The position numbers and the translations under genes were made by a program. The notes under the pieces were generated by a model. It was not told the DNA's origin. It was given only the letters and a program-made list of their open reading frames with translations, and searched no databases. Shown here in pieces: positions 44,421 to 54,787 of a stretch of DNA of 64,000 bases; the first letter of the stretch is position 1, and every line of letters starts with the position of its first letter. Source of the DNA: Streptosporangium sandarakinum (lineage in GTDB: Bacteria; Actinomycetota; Actinomycetes; Streptosporangiales; Streptosporangiaceae); NCBI RefSeq assembly GCF_013409935.1, contig NZ_JACCCO010000001.1:2604001-2668000 (forward strand). The letters are read 5' to 3'.

Positions 44421-46661
44421 TCAGCGGGTCTTGGTGGGGATCTCGAACCAGACGGCCTTGCCCTCCTTGGTGGGCCGTGATCCCCAGCGCCTGGCGAGCT
44501 GGTCGACGAGGTACAGGCCCCGGCCGCCCTCGTCGTTCTCCCCGGCGCTGCGGATCCGGGGAAGCCGCAGGTCCTGGTCGAAGACCTCCACCCAGACCGC
44601 GTCGCGGCCCCGGCGCAGCCGGAGCGTGAACTCCTTCTCGGCGGTGACCTCGTCGTCGAAGTCGGGGCCGTCGCCCCAGGACTCGTCGAACGACAGGGAC
44701 GACAGCGAGGGGCCGTCCATCGGCAGCTCCCGCCGGGGGACGCTGGCGGTGGCGGCGTGCAGTACGACGTTGGTCACCACCTCGGAGACCAGCAGGCAGG
44801 CCAGCTCGGCGCGTTCCTCGGGGACGCTCCAGCCGGTGAACGCGTCCAGCGCCATCCGGCGGGCCTCACCGACCATGATCGGCTGGGCCGGGAACGTGCG
44901 CTCCTCGACGTCGAGGTCGTCGGGGGCGGACCTGACCACCAGGATCGCCATGTCGTCGTCGATCTCGCCCGGCACCGCGATCGTCGCCGCGTCGGCGATG
45001 CGCTCCACCGACGAGCCGGACTCCTGGACGAGCCGCCCGCGGAGGATGTCGAAGGTCTCCTCCTCGGTGGGCGCCCGGCCGTCGGCGTCGCGCACCGGGC
45101 GGCGGTCCACGAGGCCGTCGGTGTAGAGGACGAGCGCGGCGCCCGGGGGCAGGGTCCGGGTCTCCTCCTTGTAGACCAGGTCGGCGTGCATGCCCTTGGC
45201 GCGGACGCCGAGGGGCTGGCCCACCTCCTCGATCTGCAGCTCCCGGCAGACCCCGTTGTGCAGCAGCAGCGGCGGGGCGTGGCCGGCGTTGGCGAAGGAG
45301 AGCTGCCGCGACCAGGCGTCGTAGACGAGGTACTGGCAGGTGACGATGGGCGGGACACTGACGTCGGTTCCGCTGTCGTCGCGCTCGGGGGTGGCGATGA
45401 TGCGGGTCCACTCGTCGAGCTTGGCGAGGATCTCCGCGGGCGGCTTGTCGTCCTGGGCGAAGGCGCGCAGCGCGGCCCGCAGCTGGCCCATGACGGCGGC
45501 GGCCTTGGCGCCGCGGCCCTCGACGTCGCCGATGACGATGCCGACCCGGCCCGCCGACAGCGGGATGACGTCGTACCAGTCGCCGCCCACCTGGGTCTGG
45601 ATGCCCTGGCCGTGGCTGGCGAGCGGGGCCGCCGGGTAGTAGCGGACCGCGATCTCCAGCCCGTCGAGCTCGGGCAGCGGCGCGGGGGGCAGCAGGTACT
45701 TCTGGAAGGACTCGGCGGTGTGCCGCTCCTCCTCGAACAGCAGCGCGTTGTCCACGGCCACGGCGACGCGGGTGGCGATGGCCCCGACGAAGTCGCGGTC
45801 GAAGGCGTCGTAGTGCGGGCTGCGCCGGTCGGTGAGGTTGGACAGCCCGAGGTACATCAGCCCGAGGGTCTCGCCGCGCACGCACAGCGGCGCCACGATG
45901 GCCGAGGTCAGCCCGATCTCGGCGGCCAGACGGGTGTTGGCCTCGCCGGGGCTGGGGTAGTTGGTCTGCGCGAAGTCCTCGACCAGGACCGTCTCCTGGC
46001 GGCGCAGCGCGATGTCGGCGTAGTGGCCCGGGGGGTAGCGGATCTCGGCCCCGAGCGGCGCCCAGGTGTCCGGCGGCGGGCTCCAGCCCTGGACGTGGGT
46101 GGAGACCCTGCGGGTCAGCCGGTCGCCCTCCATCAGCTCGATGAAGCAGTGGTCGGCGAACTGCGGGACGAGCATCTCGGCGACCCGCTTGAGCGTCTCC
46201 TCGACGTAGAGGGACCCGGCGAGCCGCTCGCCGATCCGTTCCAGCAGGCCGAAGCGGTCCTTCTCCCGCTCGTTGCTGCGCATCGCCTCGCGGGCGGTGA
46301 TGACGATGCCGCTGACCGACCCCGAGGGGTGGCGCAGCGGCACGGCCTGCGCCCGGACGTAGATCATCGTCCCGTCGCCGCGACGGACGTCGAAGGTGCC
46401 CTCCCAGACCCCGCCCTTGAGGACGTGCTTGGCGAGCTCACCGGCGAGCGGGTGGTCCTTCTCCATGACGCCGAGGGAGAACGCCTGTTCCCGGGAGGCC
46501 GCGGCCGCGGGGCGGCCGAAGAGCCTCTCGGCGAACGGGTTCCGGTAGAGGATGTTGCTGAATCTGTCGGTGACGACCACGGCCATCTCGGCGTGGTCGA
46601 GGACGGAACCGGCCGTGAGGTGGTCGGCGGTTTCCGGTGAGAGATCCCCCCACCGCTTCAT
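44421..46661 (-). CDS. PAS-GAF-PP2C(SpoIIE)-HATPase regulatory phosphatase
   Basis: About 746 residues with four modules. PAS is at about 20-125 (HAEMAVVVTDRFSNILYRNP), GAF at about 150-305 (ADHCFIELMEGDRLTRRVST, VAPLCVRGETLGLMYLGLSN). The SpoIIE-type PP2C is at about 325-550 (QVGGDWYDVIPL, GDVEGRGAKAAAVMGQLRAA, ALVLYTDGLVDRR, EIDDDMAILVVRS), with metal Asp residues visible. The C-terminal HATPase is of anti-sigma kinase type at about 590-740 (ACLLVSEVVTNVVLHAATAS, ENDEGGRGLYLVDQLARRWG). Such proteins control STAS antagonists in partner switching; the STAS gene at 58031 is a possible but unproven client. ATG at 46661 with AAGGGGTGG upstream. Confidence 0.93.
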   Translation of the reverse strand: MKRWGDLSPETADHLTAGSVLDHAEMAVVVTDRFSNILYRNPFAERLFGRPAAAASREQAFSLGVMEKDHPLAGELAKHVLKGGVWEGTFDVRRGDGTMIYVRAQAVPLRHPSGSVSGIVITAREAMRSNEREKDRFGLLERIGERLAGSLYVEETLKRVAEMLVPQFADHCFIELMEGDRLTRRVSTHVQGWSPPPDTWAPLGAEIRYPPGHYADIALRRQETVLVEDFAQTNYPSPGEANTRLAAEIGLTSAIVAPLCVRGETLGLMYLGLSNLTDRRSPHYDAFDRDFVGAIATRVAVAVDNALLFEEERHTAESFQKYLLPPAPLPELDGLEIAVRYYPAAPLASHGQGIQTQVGGDWYDVIPLSAGRVGIVIGDVEGRGAKAAAVMGQLRAALRAFAQDDKPPAEILAKLDEWTRIIATPERDDSGTDVSVPPIVTCQYLVYDAWSRQLSFANAGHAPPLLLHNGVCRELQIEEVGQPLGVRAKGMHADLVYKEETRTLPPGAALVLYTDGLVDRRPVRDADGRAPTEEETFDILRGRLVQESGSSVERIADAATIAVPGEIDDDMAILVVRSAPDDLDVEERTFPAQPIMVGEARRMALDAFTGWSVPEERAELACLLVSEVVTNVVLHAATASVPRRELPMDGPSLSSLSFDESWGDGPDFDDEVTAEKEFTLRLRRGRDAVWVEVFDQDLRLPRIRSAGENDEGGRGLYLVDQLARRWGSRPTKEGKAVWFEIPTKTR

Positions 46662-46787
46662 CCGGTGACCACCCCTTGAGGACGGGTGTGCGCAAAGCGA
46701 ACCACGGTTGCTCCAGCTGCAGTCTCGGCCTGGGAGTGGAAGCGGAGGGGCTCCCCAGGGGGATCCAACCAAGCAGAGGGGCCCTGG

Positions 46788-47489
46788 TCAGCGAGTGGAG
46801 ACGAAGACGTGCGCGGCGATCTCCCGCGGAAGCTCCGCAAGATGGTTCTCCGCCTCGTCGTCACCTGTCACCCGCACACCGTCGTCGCTCGCCGCGAGCG
46901 TTACCTCGCGTCCGGGTTGTATCCCAACTTGCTTGAGTTTAAGCATCACAGCCGGATCGCTTTGCACTTGTTCGCTAATTCGGCGGACGACGACGGGTAT
47001 ATCTCTGGGTCCGGCCAGCGCGGCCATCGACGGCAGCGACTCCCAGCCGTTCCCGGGGCCCTCGACACCGAGCTCGTCGAGGCCGGGGATGGGGTTGCCG
47101 TGGGGGTCCTCGGTCGGGTTGTTCAGCAGGGAGACCAGCCGGGCCTCCACCGACTCCGACATGACGTGCTCCCAGCGGCACGCCTCGACGTGCACCTCCT
47201 CCCAGGGCAGCCCGATCACCTGGGTGAGCAGGCATTCGGCGAGGCGGTGCTTGCGCATGACGCGCGTCGCCAGGGTGCGGCCGAGATCGGTCATGGCCAG
47301 GTGGCGGTCGCCCTCCACGCGGACGAGGCCGTCGCGCTCCATGCGGGCGACCGTCTGGCTGACGGTGGGGCCGCTCTGCTGCAGCCGCTCGGCGATCCGG
47401 GCCCGCAGCGGGACGATCCCCTCTTCCTCCAGCTCGAAGATGGTGCGGAGGTACATCTCCGTAGTGTCGATCAGGCCGTGTGCGGTCAA
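46788..47489 (-). CDS. ideR: Iron-dependent repressor, DtxR/IdeR family
   Basis: A 233-residue metal-dependent repressor that shuts off iron uptake genes when loaded with Fe2+. The winged helix is [20 protein letters not shown] and [20 protein letters not shown]. The metal sites are conserved ([37 protein letters not shown]), with the Cys of the primary site, as in iron-type rather than manganese-type members. An SH3-like C-terminal domain follows ([18 protein letters not shown]). TTG start with AGGAGGAGCC upstream. It lies 159 bases downstream of an EntS-like exporter and near pdxH/citA, as the second iron repressor does in Streptomyces. No full iron box was found in the window. Confidence 0.94.
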   Translation of the reverse strand: MTAHGLIDTTEMYLRTIFELEEEGIVPLRARIAERLQQSGPTVSQTVARMERDGLVRVEGDRHLAMTDLGRTLATRVMRKHRLAECLLTQVIGLPWEEVHVEACRWEHVMSESVEARLVSLLNNPTEDPHGNPIPGLDELGVEGPGNGWESLPSMAALAGPRDIPVVVRRISEQVQSDPAVMLKLKQVGIQPGREVTLAASDDGVRVTGDDEAENHLAELPREIAAHVFVSTR

Positions 47490-47648
47490 GGCTCCTCCGT
47501 CCTATCTCGATGCCTCGTCCATCACGCGACGTTCCGCGAAGGGCAACGCGGGACGGAAGAAGTCTCAGACCCCGACCCTATTGGGAGATCGAGTCCGTGG
47601 TGGCATAGGACGGCAACACCGGAGCATGTCCAATACTTCCCGAACAGG

Positions 47649-48896
47649 TCAAACCTCGCGTGTGCCCGCACGGTAACCCCTGAACGAGGGCACCGCCAGC
47701 CCCACCACGAGTACGGCGAGCGCGCACGCGATCCCGCCGCCGACCCAGGCCCCGGTGGCGCCGAACCACGTGGCCGTGGCCCCGGCGCGCAGGTCCCCGA
47801 GGCGGGGCCCCCCGGCCACCACGACCATGAACACCCCCTGCATCCGCCCGCGCATCTCGTCGGGCGCGTGTGTTTGCAGGATCGTCTGCCGCCACACCGA
47901 GGAGACCAGGTCGGCGGCCCCGCCGAAGGCGAGCAGCGCGACCATCGCCCACAGCGCGCCCACCAGGCCGGAGGCGGCGACGCTGAGCCCCCAGGCGGCG
48001 ATCACGAACGTGAGGGCCAGGCCCTGCCGCCGGATCCGGCCCACCCAGCCCGACATCAGCCCGCCGACGACCGAGCCGATCGCCATGCTCGCCGACAGCC
48101 AGCCGAACGCGATCGGGGAGTCGCCGAACCGCTCGGCCACGACCTGGGGGAACAGCGCCCGGGGCAGGGCGAAGGCCATGGCGATGATGTCCACGACGAA
48201 CGACATCATCACGATGGGGTGGCCGGAGATGTAGCGCAGGCCGTCCAGGACCGACCGGAGGCCGGGGCGGGTCACCTCGCCGAGCGGCGCCAGGCGCGGC
48301 AGCCGCAGCGCGGCGTAGAAGCCGGCGGTGAACAGCACGGCATCGGCCAGGTAGGCGGCGGCGAGACCGCCCTGGGCGAGCACGACCCCGGCGGCCAGCG
48401 GGCCCACGACGCTGCCGAGGCCGCCGGCGAGGTAGTTGAGCGTGTTGGCGGCCGGGACCATCTCGGCCGGGACCAGCCTGGGGATGATCGCGGCGCGGGT
48501 CGGGCCGGTGATGGCGAAACCGGTGGCGTGCACGGCCGTGGTCGCCAGCAGCAGCCCGACGTTCGCGGTGCCGAGGGCGGCCTGGGCCAGCAGGGCGAGC
48601 GTCGCGGCCCAGGTGATGACCGATCCGGTCAGCAGCAGCCTGCGCCGGTCCACGGCGTCGGCGACGGCGCCGCCCCACAGCCCGAAGACGATCAGGGGGA
48701 TGAGGTTGGCCGGGCCGAGCATGCCGACCCAGAACGAGGAGGAGGTGATGTCGTAGATCTGGGCGCTGACGGCCACCGCGGTGAGCTGGAAGCCGATGAA
48801 CGACACGCCCTGGCCGGCCCAGAGCCGCCGGAAGTCCGGGATGGCGAGCGGACGGGTGTCCACCGCGAGCCGCCGCACCATGTCCCCGAACGCCAC
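47649..48896 (-). CDS. MFS transporter, EntS-like
   Basis: A 415-residue 12-helix MFS protein of the enterobactin exporter (EntS/MFS_3) type. FRRLWAGQGVSFIGFQLTAV, VFGLWGGAVADAVDRRRLLL, NTLNYLAGGLGSVVGPLAAG and the cytoplasmic loop with VGRIRRQGLALTFVIAAWGL and QTHAPDEMRGRMQGVFMVVV are characteristic. Adjacent ideR makes siderophore export plausible, but no siderophore biosynthetic gene is here, so the substrate is inference. GTG start with GAGGGGGAACT upstream. A palindrome lies in the short gap behind pdxH and may control it. Confidence 0.87.
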   Translation of the reverse strand: MAFGDMVRRLAVDTRPLAIPDFRRLWAGQGVSFIGFQLTAVAVSAQIYDITSSSFWVGMLGPANLIPLIVFGLWGGAVADAVDRRRLLLTGSVITWAATLALLAQAALGTANVGLLLATTAVHATGFAITGPTRAAIIPRLVPAEMVPAANTLNYLAGGLGSVVGPLAAGVVLAQGGLAAAYLADAVLFTAGFYAALRLPRLAPLGEVTRPGLRSVLDGLRYISGHPIVMMSFVVDIIAMAFALPRALFPQVVAERFGDSPIAFGWLSASMAIGSVVGGLMSGWVGRIRRQGLALTFVIAAWGLSVAASGLVGALWAMVALLAFGGAADLVSSVWRQTILQTHAPDEMRGRMQGVFMVVVAGGPRLGDLRAGATATWFGATGAWVGGGIACALAVLVVGLAVPSFRGYRAGTREV

Positions 48897-48914
48897 AGTT
48901 CCCCCTCGTCAAGA

Positions 48915-48936
48915 CTGATACATGCGGATATATCAG
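48915..48936 (-). promoter_or_regulatory. Palindrome in the MFS promoter region
   Basis: CTGATACAT (48915-48923) and ATATATCAG (48928-48936) are inverted repeats with one mismatch around GCGG. It is the most AT-rich patch for several hundred bases and lies 19 bases upstream of the exporter start, in the 58-base gap after pdxH. It does not match an IdeR iron box. Confidence 0.5.
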
Positions 48937-48954
48937 TAATAAGGGAGTAATGCG

Positions 48955-49644
48955 TCAGGGGGCCAGGCGTTCCACGACCCATCCGCCACCCGCGCGCCGG
49001 TACCGCAGGCGGTCGTGCATCCGGGAGATCTGGCCCTGCCAGAACTCCATCTCCACCGGCGCGACCCGGAACCCGCCCCAGAAGTCGGGCACCGGCGGGT
49101 CCTCCGGCCAGCGCGCGGCCAGCTCGGCGTAGCGGGCGTCGAGCTCCTGCCGCGAGCCCACCACGGCCGACTGCCGCGACGCCCAGGCGCCGATGCGCGA
49201 ACCGTAGGGGCGGGAGCGGAAGTAGGCGGCCGACTCCTCGCGCGCCAGCCGCGTCACCGTGCCCTCCACCCGCACCTGGCGGCGGATGGGGTGCCATGGG
49301 AACAGCAGGCTGGCCCGCGGGTTCTCCCGCAGGTCGCGGCCCTTGCGGGACTCGTAGTTGGTGTAGAAGACGAACCCGTGCTCGTCGTAGCCCTTCAGCA
49401 GCACGGTGCGGGCCGTCGGCAGCCCGCCCGCCGAGCAGGTGGCGAGGATCATGGCGTTGGGTTCGGGGAGCCCGGCGTCCAGGGCCTCGCCGAACCAGAT
49501 GGTGAACTGCGTCACGGGGTCGGGCGCGAGGTCGCCCTCCGTCAGGGGAGCGCCCTCGTAGGTACGGCGAAGGCCCGCGAGCGATGGCGGGCGCGATGTG
49601 GCATCCACGGTTCGGTATTCTCCCGTGGTTGACAGCAAGAGCAT
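48955..49644 (-). CDS. pdxH: Pyridoxine/pyridoxamine 5'-phosphate oxidase
   Basis: An FMN enzyme of 229 residues that makes pyridoxal 5'-phosphate by oxidising PNP or PMP. Family blocks: [59 protein letters not shown] (FMN site), [52 protein letters not shown] and the C-terminal [29 protein letters not shown] kept ATG 49644 with a GGGGG stretch at good spacing; a GTG at 49608 is a serious alternative and closer to other family starts. It is divergent from citA. Confidence 0.95.
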   Translation of the reverse strand: MLLLSTTGEYRTVDATSRPPSLAGLRRTYEGAPLTEGDLAPDPVTQFTIWFGEALDAGLPEPNAMILATCSAGGLPTARTVLLKGYDEHGFVFYTNYESRKGRDLRENPRASLLFPWHPIRRQVRVEGTVTRLAREESAAYFRSRPYGSRIGAWASRQSAVVGSRQELDARYAELAARWPEDPPVPDFWGGFRVAPVEMEFWQGQISRMHDRLRYRRAGGGWVVERLAP

Positions 49645-49778
49645 GCGCGCGCCCCCTACCTGGGACGATCGCGTTCCGGTGGGTCCGGGGCCACACCACT
49701 CTCCCCCACAGGGTTGAATATGACCCGCCGGTATCTCGACATCAAGGCTTTGACTTCAAGAAAGGGAGGCGGCCGAGA

Positions 49779-50885
49779 ATGTCCGACTTCAAACCCGGGC
49801 TCGAAGGCGTCGTAGCTTTCGAGACGGAGATCGCGGAACCGGACAAAGAAGGGGGCGCCCTTCGCTACCGGGGCGTCGACATCGAAGAGCTGGTCGGTCG
49901 CGTCTCCTTTGGACACGTGTGGGGCCTGCTGGTCGACAACAAGTTCCAGCCGGGCCTGCCCCCGGCTGAGCCGTACCCCATTCCTGTCCACTCCGGTGAC
50001 ATCCGCGTCGACGTGCAGAGCGCACTGGCCATGCTGGCCCCCGCGTACGGCTTCAAGCCGCTGCTCGACATCGACGACGCCGAGGCGCGCGACAACCTCG
50101 CGCGCGCCAGCGTGACCGCCCTCAGCTTCGTCGCCCAGTCGGCGCGCGGCCTCGGCCAGCCGATGGTCCCGCAGAAGCGGGTCGACGAGTGCGACAGCAT
50201 CGTCGAGCGGTTCATGACCCGCTGGCGGGGCGAGCCCGACCCCAACCACGTCAAGGCCATCGACGCCTACTGGGTCTCGGCGGCCGAGCACGGCATGAAC
50301 GCCTCCACCTTCACCGCCCGCGTCATCGCCTCCACCGGCGCCGACGTCTCGGCGGCGCTGAGCGGCGCCGTCGGCGCCATGTCCGGCCCGCTGCACGGCG
50401 GCGCCCCGGCGCGCGTGCTGCACATGATCGAGGGTGTCGAGCGGGTCGGCGACGCCAAGAAGTACGTGCAGTCCGAGCTCGACAAGGGCCAGCGCCTCAT
50501 GGGCTTCGGCCACCGCGTCTACCGCGCCGAGGACCCCCGCGCCCGCGTGCTGCGCCGTACGGCCAAGGAGCTGAACGCGCCGCGCTACGAGGTCGCCGCC
50601 GCGCTGGAGAAGGCCGCGCTGGAGGAGCTGCACGCCCGCAAGCCCGACCGGGTGCTCGCCACCAACGTCGAGTACTGGGCCGCGGTCATCCTCGACTTCG
50701 CCGAGGTCCCCTCCAACATGTTCACCTCCATGTTCACCTGCGCCCGCACCGCGGGCTGGGCCGCCCACATCCTGGAGCAGAAGCGCACGGGCAGGCTCGT
50801 CCGCCCCAGCGCCGACTACGTGGGCCCGGCGCAGCGTTCGATCAACGACGTCCCCGGCGCCGCCGAGGTCATCGCCTCCGTCTGA
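49779..50885 (+). CDS. citA: Citrate synthase, type II actinobacterial form (CitA-like)
   Basis: A 368-residue citrate synthase condensing acetyl-CoA with oxaloacetate. Marks: LRYRGVDIEELVGRVSFGHV, AEHGMNASTFTARVIASTGA (His), MSGPLHGGAPARVLHM (His), GFGHRVYRAEDPRARVLRR and TSMFTCARTAGWAAHILEQK. The expected catalytic Asp region near VIL-DFAEVPSNM is present. ATG at 49779 with GGGAGG upstream. In Streptomyces a citA-like gene also sits beside pdxH. A second, major citrate synthase is probably elsewhere in the genome. The gene ends before a strong hairpin. Confidence 0.93.
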   Translation: MSDFKPGLEGVVAFETEIAEPDKEGGALRYRGVDIEELVGRVSFGHVWGLLVDNKFQPGLPPAEPYPIPVHSGDIRVDVQSALAMLAPAYGFKPLLDIDDAEARDNLARASVTALSFVAQSARGLGQPMVPQKRVDECDSIVERFMTRWRGEPDPNHVKAIDAYWVSAAEHGMNASTFTARVIASTGADVSAALSGAVGAMSGPLHGGAPARVLHMIEGVERVGDAKKYVQSELDKGQRLMGFGHRVYRAEDPRARVLRRTAKELNAPRYEVAAALEKAALEELHARKPDRVLATNVEYWAAVILDFAEVPSNMFTSMFTCARTAGWAAHILEQKRTGRLVRPSADYVGPAQRSINDVPGAAEVIASV

Positions 50886-50938
50886 GCCACCACGGCCGGA
50901 CCCGGCTCCCCGGCCCGGTCCGGCCGGCCCTCCCCCGT

Positions 50939-50969
50939 GGCCGCCGCGCGATCCCCTCGCGCGGCGGCC
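50939..50969 (+). terminator. Terminator after citA
   Basis: A perfect 13-base-pair stem (50939-50951 with 50957-50969) and a 5-base loop start 54 bases after the citA stop. It is followed on the plus strand by GTTCCGCTT. Confidence 0.8.
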
Positions 50970-51035
50970 GTTCCGCTTGTCAGACACGAATGTCTCATCA
51001 TGCGGACCTCGTACGAGTCAGGCGGTCCGGCTCAG

Positions 51036-52163
<1,128 letters not shown>

Positions 52164-52353
52164 GCCGTACCCGGCCTCCCGCGGCCCGGTTCCCGGCCGG
52201 GCCGCGGCCGGCCGGGTCACCACCGCGCGCCACGGCCGCCCTCCGAGCGGTCGCAGCCGGCGTCCCGGGTCCGGAGGGCTCGGCGCGGGTGGCGGGAGGA
52301 GCCGCGCGGGACCACCGCTCCGACCCGCTTCTCCCGGTGCCGGAGCGAAGCCG

Positions 52354-53016
52354 TCAGGATTCGCGCGGGACCACCAGGCCGGACTCGTAGGCGAGGACCA
52401 CGAGCTGGGCGCGATCGCGGGCGTGGAGCTTCACCATGGCGCGGTTGACGTGGGTCTTCGCGGTCGTCGAGCTGATCACCATGTGGTCGGCGATCTCGTC
52501 GTTGGACAGACCCCGCGCGACCAGGGCGACGGCCTCGCGCTCGCGGTTGGTCAGCTCCTTCAGCGCCGCGCCGGCGTCGGTGCGGAGAGGCTGGGAGACG
52601 TACCGGTCGATCAGCCTGCGGGTGATCGACGGAGCGAGCAGGGCGTCGCCGCGCGCGGCGACGCGTACGGCGTGGAGGAAGTCCTCCGGCTGGATGTCCT
52701 TGACGAGGAATCCGGCCGCGCCGGCGCGCAACGCGTCGAAGACGTGCTCGTCGAGGCCGTAGTTGGTCAGGATGACGACGTGCACCCCGGTCAGGGCCGG
52801 GTCCGCGGCGATGCGCCGGGTCGCCTCGATGCCGTCCATGACCGGCATCCGGACGTCGACGAGCGCGATGTCGGGCAGGTGCCGCCTGGCCAGCGCCAGG
52901 GCCTCGCCCCCGTCCCCGGCCTCGGCCACCACCTCGATGTCGTCCTCCAGGTCGAGGAGCGCACGGAACCCGCTGCGGATGAGCGGCTGGTCGTCGGCCA
53001 GCAGAACACGGATCAT
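52354..53016 (-). CDS. NarL/LuxR-family response regulator
   Basis: A 220-residue response regulator. The receiver domain (residues 1-120) has acidic DD at 8-9, the phospho-acceptor Asp in DIALVDVRMPVMDGIEATRR, the conserved Thr in HVVILTNYGLDEHV and Lys in AAGFLVKDIQPEDFLHAV. The LuxR-type HTH is at about 150-210 (LTNREREAVALVARGLSNDE, STTAKTHVNRAMVKLHARDR). ATG overlaps the kinase stop as ATGA, so the pair is translationally coupled. The target genes are unknown; the adjacent DUF6223-like membrane gene is a candidate. Confidence 0.95.
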   Translation of the reverse strand: MIRVLLADDQPLIRSGFRALLDLEDDIEVVAEAGDGGEALALARRHLPDIALVDVRMPVMDGIEATRRIAADPALTGVHVVILTNYGLDEHVFDALRAGAAGFLVKDIQPEDFLHAVRVAARGDALLAPSITRRLIDRYVSQPLRTDAGAALKELTNREREAVALVARGLSNDEIADHMVISSTTAKTHVNRAMVKLHARDRAQLVVLAYESGLVVPRES

Positions 53017-54140
53017 GACGTCCCGTCCACGGGGATTTCGGCCTGCACGGTGAAGCCGCCCTCGCCGCGCGGCTCCGCGCGGAGGCGGCCGCCGAGGGCG
53101 GTGACCCGCTCGCGCATCCCGAGCAGTCCGACGCCGGGCGCCGGAGCGTCCTCCGACGTGGCCCTGCCGTCGTCGTCGACCCGTATGGCCAGGGTGCCGG
53201 GACGGTAGTCGATGCGGACCGACGCCGTCGCGGCGGCGGCGTGACGGGCGACGTTGGTCAGCGACTCCTGGACGATCCGGTAGGCGGTCCGGTCCACCGC
53301 GGCCGGCATGTCATGCCGTCGTCCCTCGACCGTCAGCTTCGCGTCCAGGCCGGCCGTCCGGGCGCGCTCCACCAGTTCCGGGACGTCGTCGAGCCCGTGC
53401 GGCGGGCTCTTGGCGTCGTCGCGCAGCACCTCCAGGGTCGCGCGCAGTTCCCGGGCCGCCTCGCGGCCGGCCTCCCGGATCGCCAGCAGCGCCTCCGGCA
53501 CCTGCTCACCCCGCCTGCGGGCCACGTGGACGGCGGCCTCGGCCTGCACCTTGATGACGGAGATCTGGTGGGTGAGCGAGTCGTGCAGCTCCCGCGCGAT
53601 GTGCAGCCGCTCCTCGTCGGCGCGGCGCCGCGCGGTCTCCTCCCGGGTGCGCTCGGCCTCCTCCGCCCGCCGCTCGGCCTGCCGCAGCGCCTCACCCGCG
53701 GCGCCGGCCGCGATCAGCCAGGCCATCTCCAGGGCTCCCCGGGCCTGCGCGAACGCCTCGCCCGTGTCGTGCAGGCCCGAGGCCAGGGCCGCGAGGGGCA
53801 GCAGGGCCAGCACGGCCACGCTCGCCGCCACCGTGACGGTACGGTGCCCCGCCCGCACGGCGGCGTACACCGCGAACAGGTACGGAACGGCCGGCACGTC
53901 GAAACCGGCCGCCTGGTAACCCACCACGCACAGCCCGGTGACGGCCAGCACGGAAACCGGAGCCCGGCGGCGCGCGGCCAGCGCCAGCCCGCCGGCCGCC
54001 AGCAGCGCGTAGCCGAGCAGGCCGGGGCCCGTGGCGGGGTGCCGCCCGGCCAGCCCGGTGACCAGCAGCGCCGCCGCCATGCCGACGGCGATCGCCCAGT
54101 CCATGACATCTGCCCGGGTAACGGACCGTCCTGCGCTCAT
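53013..54140 (-). CDS. DesK/NarX-type sensor histidine kinase
   Basis: A 375-residue kinase with about five N-terminal membrane helices (residues about 10-150) and no large extracytoplasmic domain, so it probably senses membrane state or a ligand within the membrane. A coiled-coil linker rich in Glu/Arg (RQAERRAEEAERTREETARR) leads to the HisKA_3 motif IARELHDSLTHQISVIKVQA, then the HATPase: AYRIVQESLTNVARHAAAAT, IRVDDDGRATSEDAPAPGVG and LLGMRERVTALGGRL. Start GTG/ATG at 54140. Its partner response regulator overlaps by four bases. Confidence 0.94.
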   Translation of the reverse strand: MSAGRSVTRADVMDWAIAVGMAAALLVTGLAGRHPATGPGLLGYALLAAGGLALAARRRAPVSVLAVTGLCVVGYQAAGFDVPAVPYLFAVYAAVRAGHRTVTVAASVAVLALLPLAALASGLHDTGEAFAQARGALEMAWLIAAGAAGEALRQAERRAEEAERTREETARRRADEERLHIARELHDSLTHQISVIKVQAEAAVHVARRRGEQVPEALLAIREAGREAARELRATLEVLRDDAKSPPHGLDDVPELVERARTAGLDAKLTVEGRRHDMPAAVDRTAYRIVQESLTNVARHAAAATASVRIDYRPGTLAIRVDDDGRATSEDAPAPGVGLLGMRERVTALGGRLRAEPRGEGGFTVQAEIPVDGTS

Positions 54141-54351
54141 GCGCGCACCCTAGCCCGATGTCCGCGCGGGCGACTCCTGCGCACGGATGACCGTCCGGCT
54201 ACCGCGCCCGCGGTACCTCCACGGCCCCCGCGGCGTCCGCGGCAGCCGGCTGCGGCGACGGCGGCAGCGCGGATCGTCCGCGTCCGCCGGACGACCGGCG
54301 GCGGGTCCGGCGGGCATGATCGGCGACGTCCGATCCTGGGAGGAGCACTTC

Positions 54352-54744
54352 ATGTCGTCCGTCCGTCACCTGCTCGCCACCGCCGGAACCGCCCTGAGCG
54401 GAGGTCCCGGGTCCGCCGCGCATGTCCTGGCCGAGCCGGTCGGCGTCGGCTACTTCACCACCGGGCGTATCTGGGCCCTGATCAGCATCGCGCTGGTGCT
54501 GGCCGGCGTGGTCGTCGGCTGGCCGGCCCTGCGCGCCGCCGGCCGTACCGGCCGGCAGAGGGCCGTCACCGCCATGGCGTCAGGGCTGGCCGGCACGGTC
54601 ACCGGCGGCCTGGTCGTGGTCAACTCCGAGGGCGGTCCCGGCACCGGCGGCGGGATCGTCGGGGGTTACCTGGCCCTGGCGCTGGGGGTGGCCGCCATGA
54701 TCCTCGGATGGCGTGCCCTGGCCCGCTCCCGCCGCACCGCCTGA
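54352..54744 (+). CDS. DUF6223-like membrane protein
   Basis: A 130-residue protein starting MSSVRHLLATAGTALSGGPG with three or four hydrophobic segments: WALISIALVLAGVVVGWPAL, AMASGLAGTVTGGLVVVNSE and GGIVGGYLALALGVAAMILG. The GGPGTGGGIVGG block and the RSRRTA end match the actinobacterial DUF6223 pattern as I remember it. GGGAGGAGC precedes the ATG; an in-frame upstream reading is shadow sequence. It is divergent from the two-component genes, and its promoter region lies next to theirs, which makes regulation by that system plausible. Confidence 0.7.
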   Translation: MSSVRHLLATAGTALSGGPGSAAHVLAEPVGVGYFTTGRIWALISIALVLAGVVVGWPALRAAGRTGRQRAVTAMASGLAGTVTGGLVVVNSEGGPGTGGGIVGGYLALALGVAAMILGWRALARSRRTA

Positions 54745-54787
54745 CCGCGCCGTCCGCCCGGCCCGGACGCCGCGCCGCCCGCCAGGC

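Noticed and set aside
46686-48950. Long plus-strand frame across ideR and the exporter gene
   Set aside because: It is a shadow of two well-supported minus-strand genes and has Asp/Gly/Arg-rich nonsense composition.
49629-49634. TTGACA as a -35 for citA
   Set aside because: The nearest -10-like TACCTG lies 22 bases away, too far for a sigma70 promoter, and TTGACA overlaps the pdxH coding start.
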